Positions 43,401 to 50,020 of a stretch of DNA of 64,000 bases are shown here, in pieces. The stretch's first letter is position 1. Each line of letters opens with the position of its first letter. Both the position numbers and the translations under genes were made by a program. Location: contig CAZXCK010000006.1 in NCBI GenBank assembly GCA_964639225.1, forward strand, positions 1 through 64,000, read 5' to 3'. Origin of the DNA: CAZXCK01 sp964639225. GTDB taxonomy: Bacteria > Chloroflexota > Anaerolineae > Aggregatilineales > Phototrophicaceae. The notes beneath the pieces are model-generated. The model had not been told where the DNA came from and did no database searches. It worked only from the letters and a program-made list of their open reading frames with translations.

Positions 43401-43682
43401 TACCTTCCCCGGCTCGTAGTCCGCCTGCGGCGTAAAAATAACCGCGCGCCCGTCGTCGGCGCAGGCGAAATTACCCGCTACCGCCGGTTCAATGCTGGCA
43501 GCAACCGCGACAGTGTCGCAGTCCAGTTCACGGTCAAAAAAAACGGTAATGGTCCCGTTCAGGTCCAGTTCCTGCTGGGGCAGTGGATCGGTATCCACCG
43601 GTTGCAGACCCACATCAACCGCGACAACGGCGCCAGTGGTCAGTAAAAACAACATGATCAGCATCAGATTTAATTTACGCAT
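37470..43682 (-). CDS. Alpha-2-macroglobulin-like surface protein without a thioester motif
   Basis: About 2070 residues. A signal peptide (MRKLNLMLIMLFLLTTGAVVA) without a lipobox Cys is followed by four Ig-like Big_5-type domains (about 25-440), an SH3-like module inserted at about 545-625 (SRVKVGDSVIVISD to AWVAEGLGDEYF), then the macroglobulin domains starting near TDRPVYRPDQPVYFRGVVRL. A Gly-rich stretch (KGGGGGGGFDGG) precedes the bait-like region and WEGAVVTDENGEATFSVTLPDN. In the thioester domain the site normally CxEQ reads SIEA (S1578, A1581), so no thioester can form. Bacterial A2M proteins trap proteases or join envelope repair; which role applies here is unknown. The start has a G-rich stretch before it. 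Confidence 0.85.
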   Translation of the reverse strand: MRKLNLMLIMLFLLTTGAVVAVDVGLQPVDTDPLPQQELDLNGTITVFFDRELDCDTVAVAASIEPAVAGNFACADDGRAVIFTPQADYEPGKVYSVTFSTDLTAADGSALADPASFDFVTLGSLEVVEVLPGDEATDIATEAVLTVIFNRPVVPLGVPSDGIDLPQPLTFSPETTGQGEWLNTSIYTFRPDPSWVPGETYTVTVDAGLQAADGAQLQEPFSWSFTVEQPRLVETNPADAATGVRLEPRLQAVFNVPLDRASLEAAFTVIADGAAESVPGDFEWSDDSTGFAFVPSEQLQLNTVYDIGFVADSVFDATGQAALPETSWSIATVPFPAVIRTQPLDGSTDVDPMTRTMIYFASPMERESIVSRVVIDPEPWREPEFFYQNWDDSIAISFPTEPSTDYTITLEAGAADVYGNAIAEDFTFSFSTAPYSPDVELRVPGSVGFYDANRETTGLFVTHRNVSRLDLELYSIELQEFIGRYQDSWDPIQDYIPNPQNQLRAWQIESVAPENARRYELLNLAGGGSSGTAVVCPDAPESRVKVGDSVIVISDPDPVRARSAPLDGEIIDLLYRDYTMPVIGGPVCAGDLLWWEVELRNGQRAWVAEGLGDEYFIEVRVAGQQTEIQIPQEFADGDALSPGIYYLRVGAPEIERTYYSHQHFLVVGDTSLTVKTGLDSALVWATDVASGQPVAGAPIVIYDTGNQVIGEGVTDADGVASMDIPPLADLETAVVAVLDDGDRFGMGVNLWSSGVEPWRFNLPFAYYPQQYRVYIYTDRPVYRPDQPVYFRGVVRLKDDVDYLPADMETVPVTITDDRGSAIYEQELPLTEFGTFSGEFTLAADAPLGYYRLAVELPSEHRWQSEGGSTYFNVAQYRLPEFQIELEPEATEVVQDETIRVDLEARYFFGGPVSEANVEYNVIANPHFFNYTGSDGYYDFADMNGDDPDAGYGSTIASGTGVTDAQGRLTIEVPADLRDSILSQRFTIEVVVTDESEQAVSSRVGVVVHRGEVYIGARPADYVGTAGRDTGLEFIAVDWDSQPIAGQDIDIEIVERRWSSVQEEDPGGRTVWVWDVEEIPVTTAEVTTGDDGKASYVFIPPAGGIYKITASSRDSAGNEISSATTLWVSSGEYITWRQENSNRIDLIADAQSYDIGDTAQILITSPFQGEVEALITVERAGVLQSERVTLDSNSYVYELPIGEAFAPNVYVSVTLVKGVDDTNPTAGFRMGMVQLQVDNSRRQITVDITPDQEQAGPGDTISYTVRTTDYEGNPVQAELGIALTDLAALSLAEPNTGPILDFFYGLQELAMRTASPLTISTDQLTQTVLDTIKGGGGGGGFDGGIFDIREEFLDTAFWEGAVVTDENGEATFSVTLPDNLTTWRLDVRGVTAAADMLVGQETYDIVSTRPLLIRPVTPRFFVVDDELVLGAVVNNNTGSAQSVEVAVEGTGVIFQGDTVQTAVIPAGGRQRIDWPVIVSDMDAVDLTFYVASEDGEYADASKPPLGQGDERLLPVYRYEAPDIAGTGGVLRSADSVTESIVLPQRFDVTQGELTVNLDPSLAAASIDALRVLERYPYESIEATISRFLPNVMTYRTLQKLEVPDDDGMLAALDAQVQFAIQRLYAQQKADGGWGWFVQDDSNPLVTAYALIGLATARENGFAVDEAVIVQAQNFLESEFRAITPQMPGWRIDRQVFMLHALAYSGDADVARMDQHYDSRERLSIYAKALLASAFDMAAAAGEGDTRADTLLSDIVNDAITSANGVHWEEAGRDFWNWNTNTRTTSMVLQTLVRMNPDSELIPNVVRWLMVARSADSWQTTQETAWAVMALADWMLVSGDLNPVYDYGLTFNDELLAQSQASPATATESQQQIVDVAQMLRDETNRLTVTRGEGEGNLYYTAYLRLFLPVSEIEPINSGVVIERHYTLLNDPDRDPITEARVGDVVQVRLTIIAPSSLHYVVVEDPLPAGAEGIDPNLETSQQIGTRPGLDASDPLSRGWGWWWFSNIEFRDEKVVLHSSYLPAGTYEYVYTIRPGIEGTFNVMPPTVRETYFPDVFGRGAGSIFTILPAEE

Positions 43683-43760
43683 GAGGGAGTCCCCTTTTGT
43701 GAATCGCAGCAGCACAGCCGATAATCATTCGCGTTTGCTGATGATTCAACGCTATTTACT

Positions 43761-43766
43761 ATTATA
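43761..43766 (-). promoter_or_regulatory. -10 element of the macroglobulin gene
   Basis: TATAAT on the minus strand, about 79 bases before the ATG. No convincing -35. Confidence 0.5.
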
Positions 43767-43793
43767 GGGGACAATTTCGCAGATGTGGTAAGC

Positions 43794-43825
43794 GGCGCGC
43801 CCTACGCTCACCATACGAGCGCGCC
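43794..43825 (-). terminator. Hairpin after the DUF218 gene
   Basis: GGCGCGC and GCGCGCC pair over a 18-base loop that contains a competing CGCTC/GAGCG stem, about 21 bases after the stop. No U-tract. Confidence 0.35.
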
Positions 43826-43845
43826 ACCGTCATGATACCGCACCG

Positions 43846-44544
43846 TCAGTTGAGGCTGAACGACGTCACCGGCAGACCCAGCAACTGCTTGAAGGCCTGC
43901 CAATGCAGTGCCAATACCTCGCGGGCGGTGTGGCGCACATACCAGTAAGAGCGCATCCACTGGCGTGGAACCGGGCTGCGATAATGCTCGATGTCCTGGC
44001 TGCGGAATATCCAGTTGGCGCGCAGCATGTGGAAGCTGTCGGTGACCAGCACGGCATCCTGCCAGTCGTTGGCCTGCATAATCTCGCGGGCATAGATGGC
44101 ATTTTCCTCGGTGCTGTGGCTGCGATCTTCCAGGTGAATGGCCGACTCCGGCACGCCGCGCGCCACCAGCACCTCGCGGCAGGCGTCGGCCTCGCTGCGC
44201 CGCTGACCCGGCCCCACGCCGCCCGTGCAGATGACCGCCGGCGCCGCCCCCTGCTCGTACAGGCGCGCCGCCCAGATCGAGCGCCGCCGCAGCGCGTCAC
44301 CCGGACTGCCATCACGGCGCAGGCCGGAACCCAGCACGACAATCGCATCGGCGGTGTGGCCGCTGGCCATCACCGGATTGTCGTCGCCGTAGAAGTAGAT
44401 CGCCGCCACCAGCCCCACCACAATCATCCCCCATAACAGCAGCAGCGCCGCCACGATGCGCAGCGCGCGCGTCAGGACGACCGCCCAGCCGGACTGTCTG
44501 GTGGTGGGCATCAGTTGTTTGTGCGTGCCAGTCGTTATATCCAT
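43846..44544 (-). CDS. DUF218 (YdcF/ElyC-like) membrane-anchored protein
   Basis: About 232 residues: a basic cytoplasmic N-terminus, one membrane helix (about 23-48) and a DUF218 domain outside or at the membrane. Signature parts are ADAIVVLGSGLRRDGSPGDALRRRSIWAARLY, the ICTGGVG loop, STEENAIYAREIM and VLVTDSFHMLRANWIF. Related proteins (ElyC, SanA) affect envelope integrity and peptidoglycan lipid carrier use; the function is not settled. The ATG at 44544 has no ribosome binding site but lies about 8 bases after TATAAT, which points to a leaderless transcript; an ATG three codons earlier overlaps the -10. Confidence 0.82.
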   Translation of the reverse strand: MDITTGTHKQLMPTTRQSGWAVVLTRALRIVAALLLLWGMIVVGLVAAIYFYGDDNPVMASGHTADAIVVLGSGLRRDGSPGDALRRRSIWAARLYEQGAAPAVICTGGVGPGQRRSEADACREVLVARGVPESAIHLEDRSHSTEENAIYAREIMQANDWQDAVLVTDSFHMLRANWIFRSQDIEHYRSPVPRQWMRSYWYVRHTAREVLALHWQAFKQLLGLPVTSFSLN

Positions 44545-44551
44545 GTGACGC

Positions 44552-44557
44552 ATTATA
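44552..44557 (-). promoter_or_regulatory. -10 element placing the start at the DUF218 ATG
   Basis: TATAAT on the minus strand, with 7 bases to the ATG at 44544. Initiation at the usual distance would start the transcript at or next to the A of the ATG. Confidence 0.45.
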
Positions 44558-44636
44558 ACGGACGACTCGCGCCAGCAGGCCGCAGAGTCAGGGAGTCGTC
44601 AGGAAACACTCAGCTACGATTCATCCAGCGCACGAC

Positions 44637-44663
44637 AAAAAAACCGGGGCGCGCGGCCCCGGT
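44637..44663 (-). terminator. Intrinsic terminator of nrdJ
   Basis: A perfect 8-bp stem (ACCGGGGC at 44643-44650, GCCCCGGT at 44656-44663) followed by seven T on the minus strand, 28 bases after the stop. Confidence 0.88.
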
Positions 44664-44691
44664 CAGATGTAAGCGTGTAGCGATCAGCGAC

Positions 44692-47600
44692 TCAGCATTC
44701 GCTGTAGCCGCACACCAGGCATTTACGACAGCCCTCGGCTCGGATCAGCGAGATGTTGGCGCACGACGGGCACATATCCGCCCCGGAGATCATGCCATTG
44801 GACGTGTAATGATTGTTCGTCGGCGTGGCGCTGGTCGTCTCGATCTCCGGCTTCGTCTCGACGGCGGGAGTCTCCTCTGGCGCGGCGATAGGCAGGTTGA
44901 GCTGCTGCGCGTGACTGCGCGGGAAGTACTGCTCTTCCAGCGCACGCGCCACCGAGTCCGGCAGCGACGTGACGCGACGTTCGCCGAAGCCAATCGAACG
45001 CGAGCCGCCGATGTCCCGCAGTTGGTCGATGATGAGCTTGAGCATCTCCAGCCGGTTGTGCGGGTCGGTAGTGCGCAGCGACAGCGAGATCATCCGGCCC
45101 AGCCCTTCGGCGTCGGCCTGGAGATCGCTGCCAGCCTTGCCCGGCGCGGTGATGAACAGCTCGAACGGATAACCGTGCTCGTCGCTGTTCATGGTCACAT
45201 AGGCGCGGCCAAAGGGCGTATCGCAGTTGACGGTGACGCCTTGCAGCTTGGCCGGGCGCGGATACACACGGTGCGGCGTCGCCACCTGCTGGCCGACCGC
45301 GTCGGTCTTGCGGGGCGCAGCGGCCTCGGCCTCTTTCTTTTCCTTCTTCTCTTTGTCCTTGTCATCGAGCATCAGCACCTGCTCGTCTCGACTGCCGTCG
45401 CGGTAGATGGTGCCGCCTTTACAGCCCAGCTCGTACATGTACTCGTAGAGTTCGCGCGTCTGCTCGACGGTGTAACTGTTGGGGACATTACACGTCTTGG
45501 AGATAGCCGAGTCGATCCACTTCTGGAAGGCGGCCTGCACACGCACATGCTCGCGCGGCGACAGGTCCATCGCCGTAACGAAGTACTCCGGCAGTTCGGT
45601 CGCGTCCGGGTTGGCCTCGAACCACTCGCGCACAATCGATACCTGCTCCTCGTGGAGGCCCAGGCGACTCTTGCGGTAGTACTTCCACGAGTAGAACGGC
45701 TCGATGCCGGTGCTGGTGTTGACCATCGTGCCGGTGGTGCCCGTCGGCGCCTGCGTCAGCAGCGTCACGTTGCGGATGCCGTGCTCGCGGATACGCTCGC
45801 GCAGATCGTCGGGTAACTGCCGGGCGAAACCGCTTTGCAGGTATGGCTCGGCCTCGAACGCCGGGAACGCGCCCTTCTGCTGGGCGATCTCCACGCTGGT
45901 TTCGTAAGCGTGCAGGCAGATGAACTTGTACAGCTTATCGATGAACGCCTCGGACTCCTCGCTGCCGTAGCGAATCCCCAGATGGATCATCAGCTCGGCG
46001 ATGCCCATCGTGCCCAGGCCCACGCGGCGCTCCATGCCCTGAACGCGGGCGTTCTCCTCGAAGAAGTAGGGCGTGCTGTCGATGACGTTGTCCAGGAAGC
46101 GCGTCGCGTAGCGCACGGTGTTCCCCAGATCGTCCCAGGCGACATCGTGCTTATCGGCGTCGTAGAAGCGGCTCAGGTTGATGGCGCCCAGGTTACACAC
46201 GCTGAAGCCGCCCAACGGCTGCTCGCCGCAGTTGTGGACGACCACGCCATTAGCGACAAACGAATGGGTCAGCGGCTCGGTGAGGTCGAACACCTCTTCG
46301 ACACCGTCCGGCTCGATGGCCGCCACCGTCGCCGTGAAGGACTCGCGGTTGGGCTGGCGCGTGTAGCTGCTCATCAGCGCCGCCAGACGCTCCTGCTTGG
46401 CGGCCAGCATAAAGCCGATCTCGTCAGCAAAACGCATCAGACTTGCTTTGGCGATGACCAGCTCATGCTGCGCCTGGCAGCGATACGACTTGAGTCCGCC
46501 GTCACCGTCCGGCAGCGGACGCCACGCTTCGGCGCGCCGTTCGTCGTAGAGTCGACTGGCGATGCCGAAGTTCAGCAGAAGCTGCTGCACCTGCGCCAGC
46601 AATTCGCGGTGACTGCTGGCCAGTCGCACCGAGATTCCCTTCCGGGTGCTGCCCTGGACGCTGCCATCAGCGCTGAAGAGCGCCTGCAAAAAGCCGCGCT
46701 GCATGTTTTCGGTGCCCTGGAACACGACTTCCGGCACCTGATGCTTGCGCTCGGTCAGCCCGTAAGTCTCGGCCAGCGTGCGCAGCCGCGCCGACTGCAC
46801 GCGCACCTCGTCGCGGCCTGCCACCGCGACCGTGCCGACGGTGTAGGTCCGGTTGGGGCGAGCCGTCAGCGGTGCCACCAGTTGATCGACGTGCCCGGCG
46901 AACACCGGCGCCAGTTCGTGCTTTTCCTCGCCGAAGAACGACAGCACGGCGCGATCGGCTTTGATGGTGCCATCGCCCACCAGCCAGCCGAGCGTGCGCC
47001 CCAGTTCCAGCGATCCCTGCTGGCCGAAGCCACCCTTGCGGTTGGCGATGTGGATTTTGTTACCCGCCCGCAGATCGCCCAGCTCGACCCAGCCTTCCGG
47101 CGTCATGATGCGATGGTCGGCGGTGGCGCGCAGCGTGTAGCCCTCTTTCGTTTGCAGGCGATAGACCGGCTTCCTGCCGGTACGGAACACGCGGCTGGCG
47201 GGCGTTGTCGCCGGCTCGACGCCAAAGCGCCCGTCGATCACGGCCTGGAACGGCGTTTCGCCGTCGAACAGTTCGCGCGCCCGGACCAGCCCCTGGTCGG
47301 TGTAGATGCGCGTATCGCCGGTCACGCACGGATTGGTACTTATCAGCGGGTTGAAGTACCAGCTATTGGCCATTTTATTGCTGCGCTCGCGGAACCACAC
47401 GCCCGGCTCGGCGCTGGCCCAGGCGCTCTCGATGATGGCGTTCCACAGGTCGCGCGCCTTGATCGTCCGGTAGTGGATCACACGCCGCCCGGCAGCCATC
47501 CAGGCGTCGAGATCGCCGGCCCATTCTTCGTCATAACCCGGCTCGCTGGTGTCAGGGAACATGAGGTCCCAGTCACCATCGACCTTGACCGCTTCCATCA

Positions 47601-49671
47601 GCTTGTCGGAAATACCCACGCTGATGTTGGCGTTGGTGATGTTGCCCGCCTGCCGCTTGCTGTCGATGAAACCGAACACATCCGGGTGCCAGTCGTTGAG
47701 GATGAGCATCAAAGCGCCGCGCCGCGAATTGCTGGTATAGACGCCGCCGCCGCTCAGCAGATGCACGTCGGCTACCTCGAAATCGTAGACTTCGCTCTCG
47801 CCCAGCGGTCGAATCGACTCGATACGAGTCGGCATGACGTTGAGCATGTCCTGAATCTGCCCGGCGGTTTCGATCTGGTCATCGGCCAGCAGCCGCTCGC
47901 TGATCTTCGTAAGCTGGTTGGCCGAGATACGGCTGGACACGCCGTCATAGATCCGCTGGCGATACTTCGAACGCGCACTGAGCGCGTTCCACACCGCCGC
48001 CGGATAGGTGTGATTCATGTCGCGGCGGCCATTGCCTTCGGCGGAGACTTTCAGCGAGGGCACGCGCTCGGCGAAGCGCGTCTTGAAGGTGCAGCCGGTC
48101 ACCGACAGGCGGTAGATCGTCTGCCAGTTGGCCTCGGCGCGCTCGCTGGCGCTGATGCGCGACACGATGCCGTTCAGCAGCAGCAACTGCTGCACATCGG
48201 CCAGCATATCCCGGCTGATGCTGTCGATCCCGTAGCCGCCCTTCTTGCCCCGGTTGCAGCCGTCAGCGTCGAAGTAACCGGCGACAAACGCCATCTGCAC
48301 CGCCGACGGCGAGCGGAAGATCAGCTCTGGCACGCGGACATCCCGCGCATGCGCTTTGAGCAGGCCGTTGTGAATCAGCCACTCGACGACCAGCCGCGAG
48401 TAAATGCTGATTGACTGCACCGCGCCATCGCCATTTTCTATCGCCGGCTCCACACCGAACACGTCGCGCACGCCTTCGATGAGGCGCTGGCGGATGGCCG
48501 GATGCGCGTCGGCGGTCGCCATCTTGACGGCCTTGGGCGCGCTCCAGTTGACCTTTTTGCCCCAGTGCACGTAGCCGTCACCGTGCATATAGCCGATGAC
48601 ATAGGCCAGCGTCTCGTCGAGCGTCTGCGGCAGCGTGACGTTTTCGTTGAGCGTGGTGCTCATCTTCGAGCGTGGGTAGTCCAGCGTTTGCAGCGGCGCG
48701 TCGTCGCCGTCCACACCCTGACCCAGCAGCAGCAGCACCTCGTCGCCTTCACGCAGGTACTTCAGCGGCATGGTGGTGATTTTGCCGTCCATCAGCACAG
48801 CGACTTTGTGATCTTCGGTGATCTGCACCCGGCTCCCGTGAGTCGTCGTCAGTTCAAACAGCGGCTTGATGCCGTTGCGGAAGCGCGCCGTGATCTGGCG
48901 CAGTCCCTGGTGTGTGTGCGCGTGGAACGTCTCGCCGGCGTCGATACGGTCGGCCAGCTCGGCGGCGGGAATTAGCCCCTGGTCAGTGGCGATACGCTCA
49001 TCCGGGCCGAAGCAGCCACCCTGCTCGATGAGGCCGGTGACGAAGCTGTACAGCGCCCCCCACGACACCGAACCACTGGAGCGCCCATTGACGCCTTTGA
49101 CGTAGGCATGGCGCGGGCGCAGCGTGGACAGGTTGATGCCCACGCCGCCGCCGCGCGACATGATCTCGGTCATCTGGCGCAGCGTCTCGATGATGCCGTG
49201 CCGCGAGTCTTTCGGCGACGGAATCACATAGCAGTTATAAAACGTCAGTTCCTGGTCGGTACCGGCCCCGGTGAGGATGCGCCCGCCGGGCACGAACTTC
49301 CAGTCATCCAGCAGCCAGCGGAATTTCTCGGTCCACTCTTTTTGCAGCTTCTTATTCGGCTCCACCGCCGCGATGCCCGCCGCCACGCGGTCCATCATCT
49401 GTTCCGGTTCGGTCTCAATCGGCTTATCGACATGTTCGATATCGCGGACCACCTGCTCGCCGTCGAGCAGTTGGATATGTACTTCGGGCAGGTCCAGCCC
49501 GATGATGGTGCCCACTTCACGCTGGCCGGTCTGTGAGTTAACGACGACGATCACCGTGTCGCCGGCGGCCAGGGTCGTCCGTTTCATATCTTTCTGCGCA
49601 TACCGATCCAGGAAAATCTTATATCCCAGGTCGTGCAAGGCGTTCCTGCGATTCGCCTTCGACTGAACCAT
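44692..49671 (-). CDS. nrdJ: Class II (adenosylcobalamin-dependent) ribonucleotide reductase with two inteins
   Basis: The reading frame encodes 1659 residues; removing two inteins (429 and 366 residues) leaves about 864. It reduces ribonucleotides to deoxyribonucleotides using B12. The reductase core is seen in three pieces: SRGGGVGINLSTLRPRHAYV, then GALMLILNDWHPDVFGFID after intein 1, and CGEQPLGGFSVCNLGAINLS after intein 2. The loop LLTQAPTGTTGTMVNTSTGIEPFYS is present, and the C-terminus has two Cys pairs (CPSCA, CRKCLVCGYSEC) that are likely the re-reducing thiols or a zinc site. An unusual beta-rich N-terminal segment (VIVVVNSQTGQREVGTIIGL) precedes the catalytic part. The ATG at 49671 has GAGAGGG upstream. 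Confidence 0.95.
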   Translation of the reverse strand: MVQSKANRRNALHDLGYKIFLDRYAQKDMKRTTLAAGDTVIVVVNSQTGQREVGTIIGLDLPEVHIQLLDGEQVVRDIEHVDKPIETEPEQMMDRVAAGIAAVEPNKKLQKEWTEKFRWLLDDWKFVPGGRILTGAGTDQELTFYNCYVIPSPKDSRHGIIETLRQMTEIMSRGGGVGINLSTLRPRHAYVKGVNGRSSGSVSWGALYSFVTGLIEQGGCFGPDERIATDQGLIPAAELADRIDAGETFHAHTHQGLRQITARFRNGIKPLFELTTTHGSRVQITEDHKVAVLMDGKITTMPLKYLREGDEVLLLLGQGVDGDDAPLQTLDYPRSKMSTTLNENVTLPQTLDETLAYVIGYMHGDGYVHWGKKVNWSAPKAVKMATADAHPAIRQRLIEGVRDVFGVEPAIENGDGAVQSISIYSRLVVEWLIHNGLLKAHARDVRVPELIFRSPSAVQMAFVAGYFDADGCNRGKKGGYGIDSISRDMLADVQQLLLLNGIVSRISASERAEANWQTIYRLSVTGCTFKTRFAERVPSLKVSAEGNGRRDMNHTYPAAVWNALSARSKYRQRIYDGVSSRISANQLTKISERLLADDQIETAGQIQDMLNVMPTRIESIRPLGESEVYDFEVADVHLLSGGGVYTSNSRRGALMLILNDWHPDVFGFIDSKRQAGNITNANISVGISDKLMEAVKVDGDWDLMFPDTSEPGYDEEWAGDLDAWMAAGRRVIHYRTIKARDLWNAIIESAWASAEPGVWFRERSNKMANSWYFNPLISTNPCVTGDTRIYTDQGLVRARELFDGETPFQAVIDGRFGVEPATTPASRVFRTGRKPVYRLQTKEGYTLRATADHRIMTPEGWVELGDLRAGNKIHIANRKGGFGQQGSLELGRTLGWLVGDGTIKADRAVLSFFGEEKHELAPVFAGHVDQLVAPLTARPNRTYTVGTVAVAGRDEVRVQSARLRTLAETYGLTERKHQVPEVVFQGTENMQRGFLQALFSADGSVQGSTRKGISVRLASSHRELLAQVQQLLLNFGIASRLYDERRAEAWRPLPDGDGGLKSYRCQAQHELVIAKASLMRFADEIGFMLAAKQERLAALMSSYTRQPNRESFTATVAAIEPDGVEEVFDLTEPLTHSFVANGVVVHNCGEQPLGGFSVCNLGAINLSRFYDADKHDVAWDDLGNTVRYATRFLDNVIDSTPYFFEENARVQGMERRVGLGTMGIAELMIHLGIRYGSEESEAFIDKLYKFICLHAYETSVEIAQQKGAFPAFEAEPYLQSGFARQLPDDLRERIREHGIRNVTLLTQAPTGTTGTMVNTSTGIEPFYSWKYYRKSRLGLHEEQVSIVREWFEANPDATELPEYFVTAMDLSPREHVRVQAAFQKWIDSAISKTCNVPNSYTVEQTRELYEYMYELGCKGGTIYRDGSRDEQVLMLDDKDKEKKEKKEAEAAAPRKTDAVGQQVATPHRVYPRPAKLQGVTVNCDTPFGRAYVTMNSDEHGYPFELFITAPGKAGSDLQADAEGLGRMISLSLRTTDPHNRLEMLKLIIDQLRDIGGSRSIGFGERRVTSLPDSVARALEEQYFPRSHAQQLNLPIAAPEETPAVETKPEIETTSATPTNNHYTSNGMISGADMCPSCANISLIRAEGCRKCLVCGYSEC
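46231..47328 (-). other. Intein 2 in nrdJ (LAGLIDADG type)
   Basis: 366 residues, from Cys of CVTGDTRIYTDQG (block A) to the terminal HN of VANGVVVHN (block G), followed by the extein Cys. Block B is TLRATADHRIMTP. The homing endonuclease has two LAGLIDADG-like helices, TLGWLVGDGTI and LQALFSADGSV. It sits exactly before the cysteine of NPCGEQ, the predicted thiyl radical cysteine of the reductase, which is also the splicing +1 nucleophile. All splicing residues look intact. Confidence 0.93.
47728..49014 (-). other. Intein 1 in nrdJ (LAGLIDADG type)
   Basis: 429 residues, from Cys of CFGPDERIATDQG (block A) to the terminal SN of GGGVYTSN, followed by extein Ser of SRRGALM. Block B is RVQITEDHKVAVL. 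The endonuclease motifs are AYVIGYMHGDGYV and AFVAGYFDADGC. The penultimate residue is Ser instead of the usual His, so the last splicing step must use an unusual assistance. It splits the conserved GGSRRGA of the reductase. Confidence 0.92.
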
Positions 49672-49710
49672 AGCTGTCCCTCTCTGAAGCATAGAGATTC
49701 TGAATACTCG

Positions 49711-49726
49711 GGGCTGTGCGCAGCCC
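49711..49726 (-). promoter_or_regulatory. Small hairpin in the nrdJ leader
   Basis: GGGCTG and CAGCCC with a four-base loop, about 40 bases before the ATG. Too short to name a regulator. Confidence 0.3.
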
Positions 49727-49957
49727 AAATAACTAACACTTAACATTACGAAAGTGTGGTATTAGACGATGAAAGCCCCGGCGGCTCAGGGCTTCGGCTT
49801 GTGATTATTGATTGACTATACCGGATCAGATTGTAAACGATTGGGGATGATGGGGCAACGAGACGGAATCGCACATATCCCAAGTTTTCACAGATAGAGG
49901 TCATTTATAACAGTTTACAAACGTTCTCTAATGATTTCAATCCACCTGACCACCCCA

Positions 49958-49992
49958 CAAAAAAACGGCCCCTGAACGAAATCAGGGGCCGT
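49958..49992 (-). terminator. Intrinsic terminator of ftsZ
   Basis: A perfect 11-bp stem (ACGGCCCCTGA at 49965-49975, TCAGGGGCCGT at 49982-49992) followed by seven T on the minus strand, 28 bases after the ftsZ stop. It ends the division and cell wall cluster. Confidence 0.92.
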
Positions 49993-50020
49993 TCGTCATT
50001 CGGATTTAAGGGGTACGCGA

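Larger units (their letters stand above)
49672..50020. other. Intergenic stretch between ftsZ and nrdJ
   Basis: No gene. It contains the ftsZ terminator, then AT-rich DNA with possible nrdJ promoter elements (TATAGT near 49818 on the minus strand, TGTTATAAA further up; neither has a good -35) and a small GGGCTG/CAGCCC hairpin in the nrdJ leader. I do not see a cobalamin riboswitch. Confidence 0.5.

Noticed and set aside
45835..48414. Very long plus-strand open frame opposite nrdJ
   Set aside because: It is the antisense shadow of a GC-rich gene; the minus-strand frame has clear reductase and intein motifs. The same applies to long antisense frames opposite pruA, nuoL and the NYN gene.
49672..49960. 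Cobalamin riboswitch or NrdR boxes before nrdJ
   Set aside because: No B12-box-like sequence, and the ACACTT/AAGTGT inverted repeat near 49738-49759 does not have the 16-base NrdR spacing.
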